A stretch of DNA of 64,000 nucleotides from NCBI GenBank assembly GCA_009377495.1, contig WHTZ01000034.1:1-64000 (forward strand). The letters run 5' to 3'. The position numbers were made by a program, and so were the translations under genes. The notes beneath the pieces are model-generated. The model ran no database searches. It saw only the letters and a list, made by a program, of their open reading frames with translations, and had not been told where the DNA came from. Source of the DNA: Luteitalea sp. (GTDB lineage Bacteria > Acidobacteriota > Vicinamibacteria > Vicinamibacterales > Vicinamibacteraceae). This document shows positions 25,047 to 34,432 of this stretch, piece after piece. Each line of letters opens with the position of its first letter. Position 1 is the first letter of the stretch.

Positions 25047-25794
25047 GCAGGACTCCCCCTGAGCCGCCACCCGACCCTGAGCCCTTGGGCCCTCGTCCCT
25101 GGTCGGCCATGTTGCCAGCGCCACCGAACTGGAATTCCTCGAACGACCCGACGTCGAAGTACCCGGCGTTGGCGTCGGTACCTTCCGTCGTGTTGATCCC
25201 TTCGAGACGCGTGGTGTTCTGTTGATTCACGCCGTACGTGCTGTAGTCGGTCTGTGTGCCGGTATGCGACCCGCCCACGTCGAACCCCGTGACGTGGATG
25301 GCGGCCGACTGTGACATGGCCGCCCAGACATCGCGCGCGTTTGGAATCTCGGTGAGCAGCTCCTTCACGAAGTTCGTGCCCACCCCGGTGGTCGTGGTAT
25401 CCACAACCGGCGACTCGGCGCTGACGGTCACGTCCTCGGCGAGCGACGCGACGCCGAGGCTGGCGTTGAGCGTCAGCGTTGTGTTGATGACGACGCGCAC
25501 CCCTTCATGCTTGAGAGTCTGGAATCCAGCGAGCTCGAACGTCACCTCGTACACGCCGGGAGGGAGGGCAATCAGCCGATATGTGCCGTCCTCATCACTG
25601 ACAGTGGCGTGCGGCTGGAGGCTCGCCGGACTCTGTGCCGTGACCGTCACGCCCGGCAGCACGGCTCCACTCGAATCGGCAACGACACCGGTGACCCGGC
25701 CCCGGAAGTCCTGCCCGGCAGCAGGCACAGCCAGTGCCACGGCGAACACACACGAGGTCAGCACGGCATGAGCCAACAACCTCAGGGCGTTCAT
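24820..25794 (-). pseudogene. Truncated Oar-like TonB-dependent receptor (N-terminus only)
   Basis: Start ATG 25794 has an ideal AAGGAGGG five bases upstream. The first ~245 residues are normal: signal peptide, carboxypeptidase-regulatory domain (GRVTGVVADSSGAVLPGVTV), TonB-linker region and the beginning of the plug (NQQNTTRLEGINTTEGTDAN and VGSFEEFQFGGAGNMADQ). Recognisable sequence stops near 25060 in a Gly/Ser-rich stretch; beyond that the frame is antisense to the folC end and means nothing. The barrel of about 800 residues is gone. The gene was cut by a deletion at the folC boundary and is most likely non-functional, though a secreted fragment may still be made. Confidence 0.8.
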
Positions 25795-25956
25795 GACGTC
25801 CCTCCTTGTTCGGTGAGCCAGACCGAGTATAGACCACGTGCGCGAGGAGTGAAAGCGAGGTGTGGTAGTCTCACAGCCGGGACCGTGCGGTGAAGGTAGG
25901 GCGCCTCTACCTTGGTGGCGCGCGACCATGGGCGGCGATCCGACGTCAGAGAGTTG

Positions 25957-28392
25957 ATGACGCGCACCATCTCTTTCGTGGCGCTATTGCTGTTGGCCGC
26001 CGCCAACGCCGGGGCCGAACAGTCTCCGAAGCCGCCACAGGGTCAGGAGCCAGCCCCGCCGCCTGAGTCTGCGCCGCAACAACCAGCACCTCCGCCGGAG
26101 GAGGCCGCCGACGATCCGCAGCCCGACGCGGTCCAAGTGGACTCGGCGGGCAAGCCAATCCAGGAGCTCCCGTGGGGCATCCGCCGCAGCCGCGCCGACC
26201 AGGCAACACGGGAAGGTCCCCGCCTGCACGCCGTCGGCAACGTCGAGATCGAGCAGAACGATGGCCAACGCTTCTTTGCCGACGTGATCGACTACTGGGA
26301 GGATACGGGCAAGGTGGTGGCCACGGGGAACGTCGTGGCGAGTGGGCCGGACAGCCGCATCGCCGCGGATCGGCTCGACTACGACTCCAAGACCAAGACC
26401 GGCACCTTCTACAATGCGTACGGCTCCGCGTCGCTGGGCGAGCACGTGGAGAAAAGCTACTTCGGCACGCAGGAGCCGGATGCGTACTTCTACGGGGAGG
26501 AGATCTCGAAGATCGGCCCGAAGCGCTATCGTGTGCGGAAAGGTGGCTTCACGAGCTGCGTGCAGCCGACACCGCGCTGGGAGGTCGTGTCGACCACGGC
26601 GACAATCGAGCTCGACGAGTACGCCGTGCTGACCAACGCGCTGCTCAAAGCCAAGGGCGTACCGGTGTTTTATTTGCCGGTCATGTACTATCCCATCCAA
26701 GACGACGATCGCGCGACCGGCTTCCTCATTCCGGTGTATGGGTCGTCTACGGTGCGTGGGCACAGCGTGAGCAATGCCTTCTTCTGGGCCATCGACCGGA
26801 GCCAGGACGCGACCATCCTGCACGACTGGTTCAGTAAGTCGGGTCAAGGTATCGGCGGCGAGTACCGGTACGTCGCGGGGTCGAGCTCGCGAGGCGAGTT
26901 CAGCACGTATGTGCTCGATGGGAAGGAAGCGGTCTACGGCGATTTCGTCCAACCAGAGCGCCGCAGCTTCGACGTCCGGGCCAGCGCATCACAGGCGCTC
27001 GGGGCGGGGCTGACGGCGCAGGCAAACGTCAACTACTTCTCCGACATCGCCACCCAGCAGCTCTATCAGCAGAACGTGTACTCCGCCTCGCGGCGCTCCC
27101 GCACCGTCTCTGGGCGGGTGTCCGGCTCGTGGGGGCCTCACAGCACCAGCGCCTCGTACGAGTCCACGGACATCTTCTACGGCGAGACCAACTTCAGCCG
27201 GTACGGCGCGGCACCACGTCTGCAATACCGCTTCTCCAACCAGCAGCTCGGGTCGGCGCCACTCTTCGTCACGTTGCCGGTCGAGTTTGCGGGCATGTTG
27301 CGCCGAGACGTCAACACGAGGACCGACACCGACAACAACCGCGGCCTCAATCGCATCGACATGAACCCGACGCTCAGTGTACCGTTCCCGAAATGGGCAT
27401 TCTTGACGGTGACGTCGACCGCCACGCTCCGCAACAGCTGGTACTCGGAGCAGCTGGTCGACACCGATGGTGACGGAAGGAATGACGAGCAGGTCGAGGA
27501 CCCCATCGTCCGCCGATACTGGCAACTCGGAACGTCACTTGTTGGTCCCACCTTCAGCAAGATCTGGGAGACCGCTGAGGGTCGATTCAAGCATGTCATC
27601 GAGCCGACCGTCCGCGTGCAGCGCCTGACCGCCGTCGACCCCGAGGTGAGTGACGCCATCCCGCGGATCGAAGCCTCCCACTTTCTCATCACGGGGACGA
27701 CCAACCTGCGCTACGGCGTCACGAACCGGTTTCTGCGCAAGGACAAGGACAATCCCGCCGCACAGGCACGTGAGGTGCTCAACATCTCGCTGTCGCAGAC
27801 CCATTACACCAACCCCGAGGCCAGGCTCACGGACTTCGAAGGGTGCCCCAGCTGCTTCTACACGAGGGACCCCCTCAACTATTCCCCGATTCAGCTCAAC
27901 GTCACGGCGAACCCGACCGAGCGCACGAGCGCGCGGCTACGCCTCGAATACGACTCGGTGCTCGGCACGATGCCCTCGTTGAGCGCCAATGGCAAGGCAC
28001 GCCTCACGAGCTGGGTCAACGTCGATGCCGGGTGGAGCCAGCGGAGTTACATCACGAACCCGCTTGCCTCGGATCGGTTCGTCAACGCCACCGCGAACGT
28101 TCGGGCGCCAAACGGCCGTTACGGGGGCAGTTACAGCTTCTTTTACGATCTCGGCCGCACGACGTTGGTCGAGAATCGCGTCCTCGCGTTCTACAACGCG
28201 CAGTGCTGCGGAATTGCCGTCGAGTACCAGACGTACAACTACCCCATCTTCGGTTCGGCGCTCGTCCCCCAGGACAGGCGGTTCAACATCTCGTTCACGC
28301 TCGCAGGCATCGGCACGTTCTCCAATTTCCTCGGCGCGCTCGGCGGTGGCGGGACGATGGGGTCGACTAGTGGCTACGGGAGAAGATATTAG
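25957..28392 (+). CDS. lptD: LPS-assembly protein LptD (OstA/Imp)
   Basis: About 811 residues from ATG 25957, which opens a signal peptide (ISFVALLLLAAANAGAEQ). A Pro/Gln-rich linker leads into the OstA/LptA-like beta-jellyroll (LHAVGNVEIEQNDGQRFFAD; GNVVASGPDSRIAADRLDYD). The long LptD barrel follows (KAKGVPVFYLPVMYYPIQ is the typical barrel entry). It inserts LPS into the outer leaflet. Few cysteines are visible (FTSCVQPTP, EGCPSCF, NAQCCG), so the disulfide pattern may differ from that of E. coli. Presence supports an LPS-bearing diderm. Confidence 0.93.
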   Translation: MTRTISFVALLLLAAANAGAEQSPKPPQGQEPAPPPESAPQQPAPPPEEAADDPQPDAVQVDSAGKPIQELPWGIRRSRADQATREGPRLHAVGNVEIEQNDGQRFFADVIDYWEDTGKVVATGNVVASGPDSRIAADRLDYDSKTKTGTFYNAYGSASLGEHVEKSYFGTQEPDAYFYGEEISKIGPKRYRVRKGGFTSCVQPTPRWEVVSTTATIELDEYAVLTNALLKAKGVPVFYLPVMYYPIQDDDRATGFLIPVYGSSTVRGHSVSNAFFWAIDRSQDATILHDWFSKSGQGIGGEYRYVAGSSSRGEFSTYVLDGKEAVYGDFVQPERRSFDVRASASQALGAGLTAQANVNYFSDIATQQLYQQNVYSASRRSRTVSGRVSGSWGPHSTSASYESTDIFYGETNFSRYGAAPRLQYRFSNQQLGSAPLFVTLPVEFAGMLRRDVNTRTDTDNNRGLNRIDMNPTLSVPFPKWAFLTVTSTATLRNSWYSEQLVDTDGDGRNDEQVEDPIVRRYWQLGTSLVGPTFSKIWETAEGRFKHVIEPTVRVQRLTAVDPEVSDAIPRIEASHFLITGTTNLRYGVTNRFLRKDKDNPAAQAREVLNISLSQTHYTNPEARLTDFEGCPSCFYTRDPLNYSPIQLNVTANPTERTSARLRLEYDSVLGTMPSLSANGKARLTSWVNVDAGWSQRSYITNPLASDRFVNATANVRAPNGRYGGSYSFFYDLGRTTLVENRVLAFYNAQCCGIAVEYQTYNYPIFGSALVPQDRRFNISFTLAGIGTFSNFLGALGGGGTMGSTSGYGRRY

Positions 28393-28395
28393 AGT

Positions 28396-28435
28396 GAGGG
28401 GTGTCACCCCTATCACCTTGTCACCCCTATCACCC
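28396..28435. repeat. TCACCTTGTCACC-type repeat between lptD and rfbB
   Basis: GAGGGGTGTCACCCCTATCA, then CCTTGTCACCCCTATCACCC: two units of CACCCCTATCACC around one TTGTCACC. It fills most of the 60-base gap. The first part, GGGGTGTCACCCC, is itself a short dyad. Confidence 0.7.
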
Positions 28436-28452
28436 GCATTCCGGAGCCTGAA

Positions 28453-29481
28453 ATGACCCATGTGCTCGTGACCGGCGGGGCCGGTTTCATCGGTAGCAAC
28501 TTCGTGAAGTACATCTTGGAGATGCATGCGGACTGGCACGTCACGACGCTCGACAAGCTGACATACGCGGGCCGGCTCGAGAACCTCGAGGAGGTGCGGG
28601 ATGTGCCGCGGCATCGGTTCGTCGAGGGAGACATCTGCAACCGTGACGCGGCGACAGCGCTCGTGCAGGATGCAGACTTCGTGGTCCACTTTGCTGCCGA
28701 GACGCACGTGGACCGCTCGATTCTCAGCGCCGGTGAGTTCATTCACACAGACGTCTTCGGCACGTTCGTCCTGCTCGAAGCTGCGCGGCAGGCGCCGAGG
28801 CTGAAGCGCTTCGTTCAGATCTCCACCGACGAAGTGTACGGCAGCGTTGCGGAAGGGGCGAGCCGCGAGACCGACGAGCTCAGGCCACGTAATCCGTACG
28901 CGGCGAGCAAGGCCGGGGCGGACCGCCTCGCCTACAGCTACTGGGCCACCTACCGGGTTCCAGTGATCATCACGCGCGCGTCGAACAACTACGGACCACA
29001 CCAGTTTCCCGAAAAGGTGATCCCGCTGTTCATCACGAACGCGCTCCACGATCTGAGCCTGCCGCTGTACGGCGACGGTCAGAACGTGCGCGACTGGCTA
29101 CACGTGCGTGACCACTGCGCGGCGCTCGACTTGCTGCTCGAGAAGAGCACGCCGGGCGAGGTCTACAACGTCGGTGGTGGAAACGAGGTCAAGAACATCG
29201 ACCTCACACACGACATCCTGACGCTCGTGGGAAAGCCACCGTCGCTCATCCAACCCGTTGCCGACCGGCTTGGCCACGACCGCCGATACTCGCTCGACAC
29301 CGCCAAGATCCGCACGCTGGGCTGGACGCAGGCGCACGCGTTTGCCGACGGCCTTGCGGAAACGGTCGAATGGTACACGCGGAACGAGTGGTGGTGGCGT
29401 CCCATCAAAGAACAGGACCTGGCGTTTCGCGACTATTACAGGCAGCAGTACGAGGAAAGGGGTAAAGGGGTAAAGGGGTAA
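28453..29481 (+). CDS. rfbB: dTDP-glucose 4,6-dehydratase
   Basis: 342 residues; CCGGAG lies six to eight bases before ATG 28453. NAD-binding GGAGFIGSNFVKYI, STDEVYGS and the catalytic YAASKAGADRL are all present, as in RmlB enzymes. It makes dTDP-4-keto-6-deoxyglucose for deoxysugar synthesis. The other rml genes are not in the window. The final residues ERGKGVKG and the stop codon are encoded by the GGGGTAAA repeat at 29456-29485, so the extreme C-terminus is not ancestral. Confidence 0.95.
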   Translation: MTHVLVTGGAGFIGSNFVKYILEMHADWHVTTLDKLTYAGRLENLEEVRDVPRHRFVEGDICNRDAATALVQDADFVVHFAAETHVDRSILSAGEFIHTDVFGTFVLLEAARQAPRLKRFVQISTDEVYGSVAEGASRETDELRPRNPYAASKAGADRLAYSYWATYRVPVIITRASNNYGPHQFPEKVIPLFITNALHDLSLPLYGDGQNVRDWLHVRDHCAALDLLLEKSTPGEVYNVGGGNEVKNIDLTHDILTLVGKPPSLIQPVADRLGHDRRYSLDTAKIRTLGWTQAHAFADGLAETVEWYTRNEWWWRPIKEQDLAFRDYYRQQYEERGKGVKG

Positions 29482-29485
29482 AGGG
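29456..29485. repeat. GGGGTAAA tandem repeat overlapping the rfbB stop
   Basis: AAAGGGGTAAAGGGGTAAAG, then GGGTAAAGGG: three units of the same eight-base repeat as 4404-4430. The third unit supplies the TAA stop of rfbB. Confidence 0.8.
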
Positions 29486-29494
29486 CAACGACCA

Positions 29495-30469
29495 GTGCCT
29501 TCGCCACGTACCACCCGCCCCGTGCTCGTCACCGGTGCCGCTGGGTTCGCCGGCAGCCACCTGGTCGACCTCCTCGCACGCGAGGGCGAGCCTATCGTAG
29601 GCTGGTACCGGCCTGGGGGCGACGTGCCGGACCCTGCCGGACACGACGGACGCCGTGGCGTCATGTGGCATGCGATCGAGCTGCTCGATCAGGAGACCGT
29701 GCGACAGGCAGTCGCCGCTACACGGCCGTCGGCTGTGTATCACTTGGCCGGCGCCGCGCACCAGGGTAGCTCGTGGCAGGAAAGTGACACAGCGCTTGCC
29801 CTCAACGTCCGCGCGACGCACCACCTTCTCGAGGCCCTGCGACAACACGCACCCGATGTGCGCGTGCTCGTCACCGGCTCCGCGGCTGTGTATCGGGCAG
29901 CTGCCGTGTCGCTCGAGGAGGACGCTCCCCTCGCACCCGCAAGCCCCTACGGCCTCTCGAAGCTCGCCCAAGAGCTTCTCGCGATGCGCGCCGCCCAAGA
30001 CGATGGGCTCCCGGTCATCGTCACGCGGTCCTTCAATCACATTGGACCCGGCCAAAGTCCAGCGTACTTTGCATCGAGCTTTGCACGACAGCTCGCGCGT
30101 GTCGAGGCGCGCCTGGCCGATCCGGTCATCTCGGTTGGGAACCTCGAGCCGCGGCGCGACTTGACCGACGTGCGCGACACCGTGCGCGCGTATCGCCTGC
30201 TCATGACGCACGGCCGCCCAGGCAGGACGTACAACGTGTGCAGCGGGCGTGCGTACGCCATCCGCGAGGTCCTGGACACGCTCCGGCAGCACGCAGCGCG
30301 CGATGTTGAGGTTCGTGTCGACCAAGCGCGGCTCCGCCCAACCGATCAACCGCTCGTTCTGGGTAACCCTGCACGTTTGACCGCTGAAACCGGCTGGCGC
30401 CCCGAGATCCCTCTCTCCCGAACGCTCGCCGACCTCCTCGCCTGGCACCGCACCCAGCTCTCAGAGTAG
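29495..30469 (+). CDS. NAD-dependent sugar epimerase/dehydratase, GDP-6-deoxy-hexulose reductase (Rmd)-like
   Basis: 324 residues from GTG 29495. The Rossmann motif GAAGFAGSHLVDLL, YHLAGAAHQ, the catalytic YGLSK and the segment RSFNHIGPGQSP are present. The last is typical of GDP-4-keto-6-deoxymannose reductases and GDP-mannose dehydratases. It probably makes a GDP-deoxyhexose such as GDP-rhamnose for surface polysaccharide. It follows rfbB by 13 bases in a likely two-gene operon. The exact product is uncertain. Confidence 0.85.
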   Translation: MPSPRTTRPVLVTGAAGFAGSHLVDLLAREGEPIVGWYRPGGDVPDPAGHDGRRGVMWHAIELLDQETVRQAVAATRPSAVYHLAGAAHQGSSWQESDTALALNVRATHHLLEALRQHAPDVRVLVTGSAAVYRAAAVSLEEDAPLAPASPYGLSKLAQELLAMRAAQDDGLPVIVTRSFNHIGPGQSPAYFASSFARQLARVEARLADPVISVGNLEPRRDLTDVRDTVRAYRLLMTHGRPGRTYNVCSGRAYAIREVLDTLRQHAARDVEVRVDQARLRPTDQPLVLGNPARLTAETGWRPEIPLSRTLADLLAWHRTQLSE

Positions 30470-30520
30470 GTGCAAGGGGCAAGGGGCGAGGGGGCCAGGG
30501 CTGTCTCAGGCTCCAGGGAC
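30468..30520. repeat. Half copy of the CTGTCTCAGG inverted-repeat family
   Basis: GGTGCAAGGGGCAAGGGGCG, then AGGGGGCCAGGGCTGTCTCAGG, then CTCCAGGGACCC. This equals the left arm and centre of the copy at 18299, but the right arm is missing. It overlaps the stop codon of the upstream gene and ends six bases from the stop of the convergent kinase. Confidence 0.75.
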
Positions 30521-30525
30521 CCGTG

Positions 30526-33387
30526 TCACCGTCCTGCCCAGTTCATGACGATGGTGACGGGAAGGGGCAGCGAGCCCTCGCGAGGTGCGTTGAGCACGAA
30601 CTGCAGGCCGTCGGGAAAGGCCGCATAGTGATACCGAAGATCCCATCCCCTGAACTCGAGCTCGAAGAGCGGCTTGGGCGACCCGACGCGGGGCGCCGAC
30701 GTGGAGAGATCAATCGGAGCGGCCATGAGCATCCGGTCGCTGCCATGGTAGTAGATCTCTTGCCCATCGGCGCGCCACTGCGGCTGGCGCCCGTACCCAG
30801 GCGAGACACGCCAACGCTGACCCGTGGTGCGCTCGACTTCCTCGAAGAAGACGAAGCGATCGCCGGAGTCGCGCGACGAGTACGCGAGCCATTGGCCGTC
30901 CGGTGAGAACCTCGGCTCGTCGTCCGCGTGCGGCGTGCGATGAAAGACGGTCGGCCGTCCCGGTCGACGGCCGGAGAGGCCGAGCAAGTAGAGATCCCAG
31001 GTCGTGTGCTGGCCGAGTTGCTGGAACGCGAGCCAGCGGCCATCGGGCGACACGTCGAAGGGCTGCGCGGCGGCCTCAAATTGGAACAGCTCCGTCTCCG
31101 GCCCGTTACCGTCACGCGACTTTCGCAGCAACCGTGGACGACCTCCACGGTGGGCCACGAACAACAGCCCCTGATCATCGGGCGACCATATTGGGCAGCT
31201 CTCATCGTTCGGGTGCGATGTCACGCGCGTGCGGCTGCCGCGCTCGATGTCGACGACCCAGATATCCGTCGTGCCGGTGGCGGCATCGCGCTCTTCGTAC
31301 GCGAGGCGTGTGCCGTCACGTGAGAGCGCAATGTCACGAAACTCCCCCGGCTCACCAAGGACACGGACGGTTCGACCGGTTCGATCGACGATGCGGAGCT
31401 CGCGGTCGAGCTGGCGTCCGCCGCGATACGCCACGATACCGGCGGCCGACACCGCGAACTCGGCGCGGAACTGTTGGTACGGGCTCGGGTCGAGCCGGTC
31501 GCCAAGTTGAACGGGGGCGCCGGTGAGGCGGCCGCTGCGCACGTCGAAGGAACGTGCGTACAACGCGCCTCGACGCACGTAAAACAACGTGTCGTCGGTG
31601 GCGTGTGCGTTTGCCTGGCTCTCGACGAGCGCCTGATCGGCAGAGCTGTCGAAGCGCCCAAAATAGATGGCTCGCTGAGCCCCACGTCCCCTTTTGGCCG
31701 AGTAAATGAAGCCACGCCCCGATGGCAGCACGACGGGCCATCGCAACTCGTAGAACCCCTGCTCACCCTCCGTACGGAGGGGCTCGGGTTGGCCGCCGTG
31801 CGCCGGGACGCGGTAAATACCTGCCCCGAGTTGGGCCGCGAACAGAATCGTCCCGTCGGGTCCCCATGAGCCGCCGAGCGGCTGCGGCGTCTCGCAGAGA
31901 ACCGCCGGCTCTCCCCCGTTGGCGGCAACCTTCCACAACCGATCAGACTTGAAGAACGCGATATACCGGCCATCGGGCGACCAAAACGGATCGACGCCGC
32001 CACGCGAGTTCGGGATTTCGGTGGCTTGCACGGCGCTCACCGGACGTACCCACAACCGTCCGCGGCTCTCGATCGCGAGACGCGCCCCGTCCGGGGAAAG
32101 GGCCACGCTATCGAACTCACCGCCAGGTGGGGGATAAATCATGAACGCGATTCGGGGCAAGGCGACGTCGTCGCGTCGCGCGAGTGCCTGGACGGCAAGC
32201 CACGCGATCGTGATCGCGGCCACCAAAGCGAGCGCGCCACCTGCCAGCCACATCCACCGCGGCACGTCGTACCACCGAGTACGCTGGGTCGGCGGCCGCA
32301 ATCGGCCGGCGCCTCCGCTGACGAAGCCGGTCAGCGCGAGCTCGAGCTCACCGACGCTGCTGAAGCGCTTCGCGGCGTCGGGCGAGCGTGCACGCTCGAC
32401 GATCTGCACGAACCCCGCAGGCAAATCCGACCGCTCGTCGCGAAGGTGTCGAACGGTATCGGTTTCGTGCGCGCGCCGCACGTCATCGATCGATCGCGCC
32501 GTGATGGGCGTCTTGCCCGTGACGAGTCGGAACAGCATGACACCGACACTGTAGATATCGCTTTGGACCGACGCGCTGCCGCCGCGAAAGAGCTCGGGGG
32601 CCATGTAGAGTGGCGTGCCGGCGAGATCGGCCACCCCGACGTCACCCGGCAGCGGCAGCTCACGTCCCGCACCGAAGTCCATCAGGACGATTCCGCCGTC
32701 GCGTCGGTCGCGCATGACGTTCTGCGCCTTGATGTCGCGGTGCACGAGACCAGCGCCGTGGACCGCGGCCAGTGCCTCGCACACGTCCAGGCCAACCAGG
32801 GCGGCCTCGCGCGCGCTCAAACGTCCGCGCTGCCGGAGGTCGGTCTCGAGCGTCTGCCCTTCCACGAGCTCCATCCACAGACCGACGAATCCGTCCGCGC
32901 GCGCCGCACCGTAAATCGTGACCACGCCTGGGTGGCTGATGCGCGCCATCAGGCGTGCTTCATGGATGACGCCTTCCGCGTAACTGCGGTCCGACAGGTC
33001 GGGGATGAGCTTGAGCGCGACCTCGCGATCGAGGCGCCGATCCCACGCGCGAAACACGACGCCGTATGCACCATGGCCGAGCACTTCGCGCAGCTGCAGA
33101 TGCGCCCAGGTGTTGCGCGGCAGGATGGTCCTGGTGGGGAGTCGACCCTCACGAGGCGTGGGCCGAGCCGACGAGGTCGCCTCGATCTCCACCCGCTGTT
33201 CATCAGCGTCAGCGCCCGGCTCCTGTCGATGCACGTCGGCTATCTCGGCAATGAGCCGGAGCTGGCGCAGCAGGTGGCGGGTCTTCGCGTTATCGGTGCG
33301 TGAATCGACGGTCGGCCAATCCACGGCCTGGCCGTCGGAGACAGCCTCGGCCACCGAATCGAGCAGGGCTTTCTGGTTGGGCGACAC
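30526..33387 (-). CDS. Membrane Ser/Thr protein kinase with C-terminal PD40/TolB-like repeats
   Basis: 953 residues (GTG start). The kinase domain spans about 97-355: glycine loop LGHGAYGVVF, ATP lysine in VALKLIP (K126), HRDIKAQN (216-223), DFG (237-239) and GTPLYMAPE. One membrane helix lies at about 379-402. The outer part has PD40/WD-like blades (SPDGARLAI, SPDGRYIAFF, SRDGTRLAYE, SPDDQGLLF and SPDGQWLAY). The layout is abundant in Acidobacteriota: a cytoplasmic Hanks-type kinase with an external propeller that probably senses a ligand. All catalytic residues are present, so activity is expected. Convergent with the Rmd-like gene. Confidence 0.93.
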   Translation of the reverse strand: MSPNQKALLDSVAEAVSDGQAVDWPTVDSRTDNAKTRHLLRQLRLIAEIADVHRQEPGADADEQRVEIEATSSARPTPREGRLPTRTILPRNTWAHLQLREVLGHGAYGVVFRAWDRRLDREVALKLIPDLSDRSYAEGVIHEARLMARISHPGVVTIYGAARADGFVGLWMELVEGQTLETDLRQRGRLSAREAALVGLDVCEALAAVHGAGLVHRDIKAQNVMRDRRDGGIVLMDFGAGRELPLPGDVGVADLAGTPLYMAPELFRGGSASVQSDIYSVGVMLFRLVTGKTPITARSIDDVRRAHETDTVRHLRDERSDLPAGFVQIVERARSPDAAKRFSSVGELELALTGFVSGGAGRLRPPTQRTRWYDVPRWMWLAGGALALVAAITIAWLAVQALARRDDVALPRIAFMIYPPPGGEFDSVALSPDGARLAIESRGRLWVRPVSAVQATEIPNSRGGVDPFWSPDGRYIAFFKSDRLWKVAANGGEPAVLCETPQPLGGSWGPDGTILFAAQLGAGIYRVPAHGGQPEPLRTEGEQGFYELRWPVVLPSGRGFIYSAKRGRGAQRAIYFGRFDSSADQALVESQANAHATDDTLFYVRRGALYARSFDVRSGRLTGAPVQLGDRLDPSPYQQFRAEFAVSAAGIVAYRGGRQLDRELRIVDRTGRTVRVLGEPGEFRDIALSRDGTRLAYEERDAATGTTDIWVVDIERGSRTRVTSHPNDESCPIWSPDDQGLLFVAHRGGRPRLLRKSRDGNGPETELFQFEAAAQPFDVSPDGRWLAFQQLGQHTTWDLYLLGLSGRRPGRPTVFHRTPHADDEPRFSPDGQWLAYSSRDSGDRFVFFEEVERTTGQRWRVSPGYGRQPQWRADGQEIYYHGSDRMLMAAPIDLSTSAPRVGSPKPLFELEFRGWDLRYHYAAFPDGLQFVLNAPREGSLPLPVTIVMNWAGR

Positions 33388-33432
33388 TGACAGGAGACGA
33401 CAAGTCTAACCCGACGCCTCCGAAGTTTCACG

Positions 33433-33524
33433 ATTCTAGCGGACCGCGGCCAGGGCCGCGCTCCCCGACGCTCACTTGAGAACCCTGAAACTTGACACGA
33501 TGAGTCAAGTTTCGGGTTCTCAAG
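33433..33524. repeat. Interspersed repeat followed by a long hairpin, between htpX and the kinase
   Basis: 33433-33477 repeats the element at 22612-22654. The adjacent 33475-33524 is a nearly perfect stem: CTTGAGAACCCTGAAACTTG pairs with CAAGTTTCGGGTTCTCAAG around a short ACGATGA-containing loop. It begins 10 bases after the htpX stop and could terminate htpX transcription. The flank GGTTCT is duplicated just after the stem. Confidence 0.75.
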
Positions 33525-33533
33525 GGTTCTAGG

Positions 33534-34367
33534 TCAGGTCAGTCGCGTGAGCGCCTCAACCCGGGCGGCGGTGGGGGGGTGCGTACTGAACAAGGACATG
33601 AGACCCGCAGCCGAGAATGGCTTGATGATGAACATGTGTGCCGTTGCCGGGTTGGCGTCGAGCGGCACGCGCCGTGAGGCGCCCTCCAGCTTGCGCAGCG
33701 CCTGCGCCAGGCCATGCGGGCTCCCAGCGATGGCGGCGCCGCCGGCGTCCGCGGCAAACTCACGCGAGCGCGAGATGGCGGCCTGAATGAGCATCGCGGC
33801 AAGGGGCGCCACAATCATGGCGGCGAGCAATCCGACCGGGTTGCCACCTCCGCGGTCGTCACCGCGCCCGCCGAAGATGGCGGCAAAGCGCGCCATGTGC
33901 GCGACGAACATAATGGTCGCGGCGAGCGTCGCCGCGACCGAGCTAATCAGGATGTCGCGATTTTTGACGTGCGCGAGCTCGTGCGCCATCACACCTTCGA
34001 GCTCCTGCTCGTCCAACAGGTGAAGGATGCCTTCGGTGGCGGCAACCGCCGCATGCTGCGGATTACGACCGGTGGCAAACGCGTTGGGGGAGTAGTCTGG
34101 AATGACATAGACGCGCGGCATCGGCATGCCGGCGCGCTGGACCAGACGCGTCACGACCCGCGACAACGGGTGCTCAGGGCCGACCTCCTTCGCGCGGTAC
34201 ATGCGCAGCACGATGCGGTCGGAGAACCAGTAGGATCCAAAGTTCATGACGACGGCCAGGACGAATGCCACCACCAGGCCGCTGGATCCACCGAGCCACT
34301 GACCAAGCAGCAAGAGAAGCCCGCTCAGTGCACCAAGAAGGAAAGCTGTCTTCACTGCGTTCGTCAT
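33534..34367 (-). CDS. htpX: Membrane zinc metalloprotease HtpX
   Basis: 277 residues from ATG 34367. Two N-terminal helices precede the zinc motif HELAHVKNRD (H129, E130, H133), with a further helix pair after it and the third ligand in the SREFAADAGGA segment. HtpX degrades damaged inner-membrane proteins. NAFATGRNP before the motif is typical of the family. The Gly-rich loop GGRGDDRGGG lies between the helices. It stands alone and is preceded by REP-like DNA. Confidence 0.95.
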   Translation of the reverse strand: MTNAVKTAFLLGALSGLLLLLGQWLGGSSGLVVAFVLAVVMNFGSYWFSDRIVLRMYRAKEVGPEHPLSRVVTRLVQRAGMPMPRVYVIPDYSPNAFATGRNPQHAAVAATEGILHLLDEQELEGVMAHELAHVKNRDILISSVAATLAATIMFVAHMARFAAIFGGRGDDRGGGNPVGLLAAMIVAPLAAMLIQAAISRSREFAADAGGAAIAGSPHGLAQALRKLEGASRRVPLDANPATAHMFIIKPFSAAGLMSLFSTHPPTAARVEALTRLT

Positions 34368-34432
34368 ACTGCCTCTATTTTACGGCGAAAACGAACGAAC
34401 CCACGAAGTGAGGGTTGGGCGCCCCTTTGTAG

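Noticed and set aside
32026..33303. 425-codon plus-strand frame opposite the kinase
   Set aside because: Shadow of the kinase-PD40 gene; composition is Arg/His rich with no signature.
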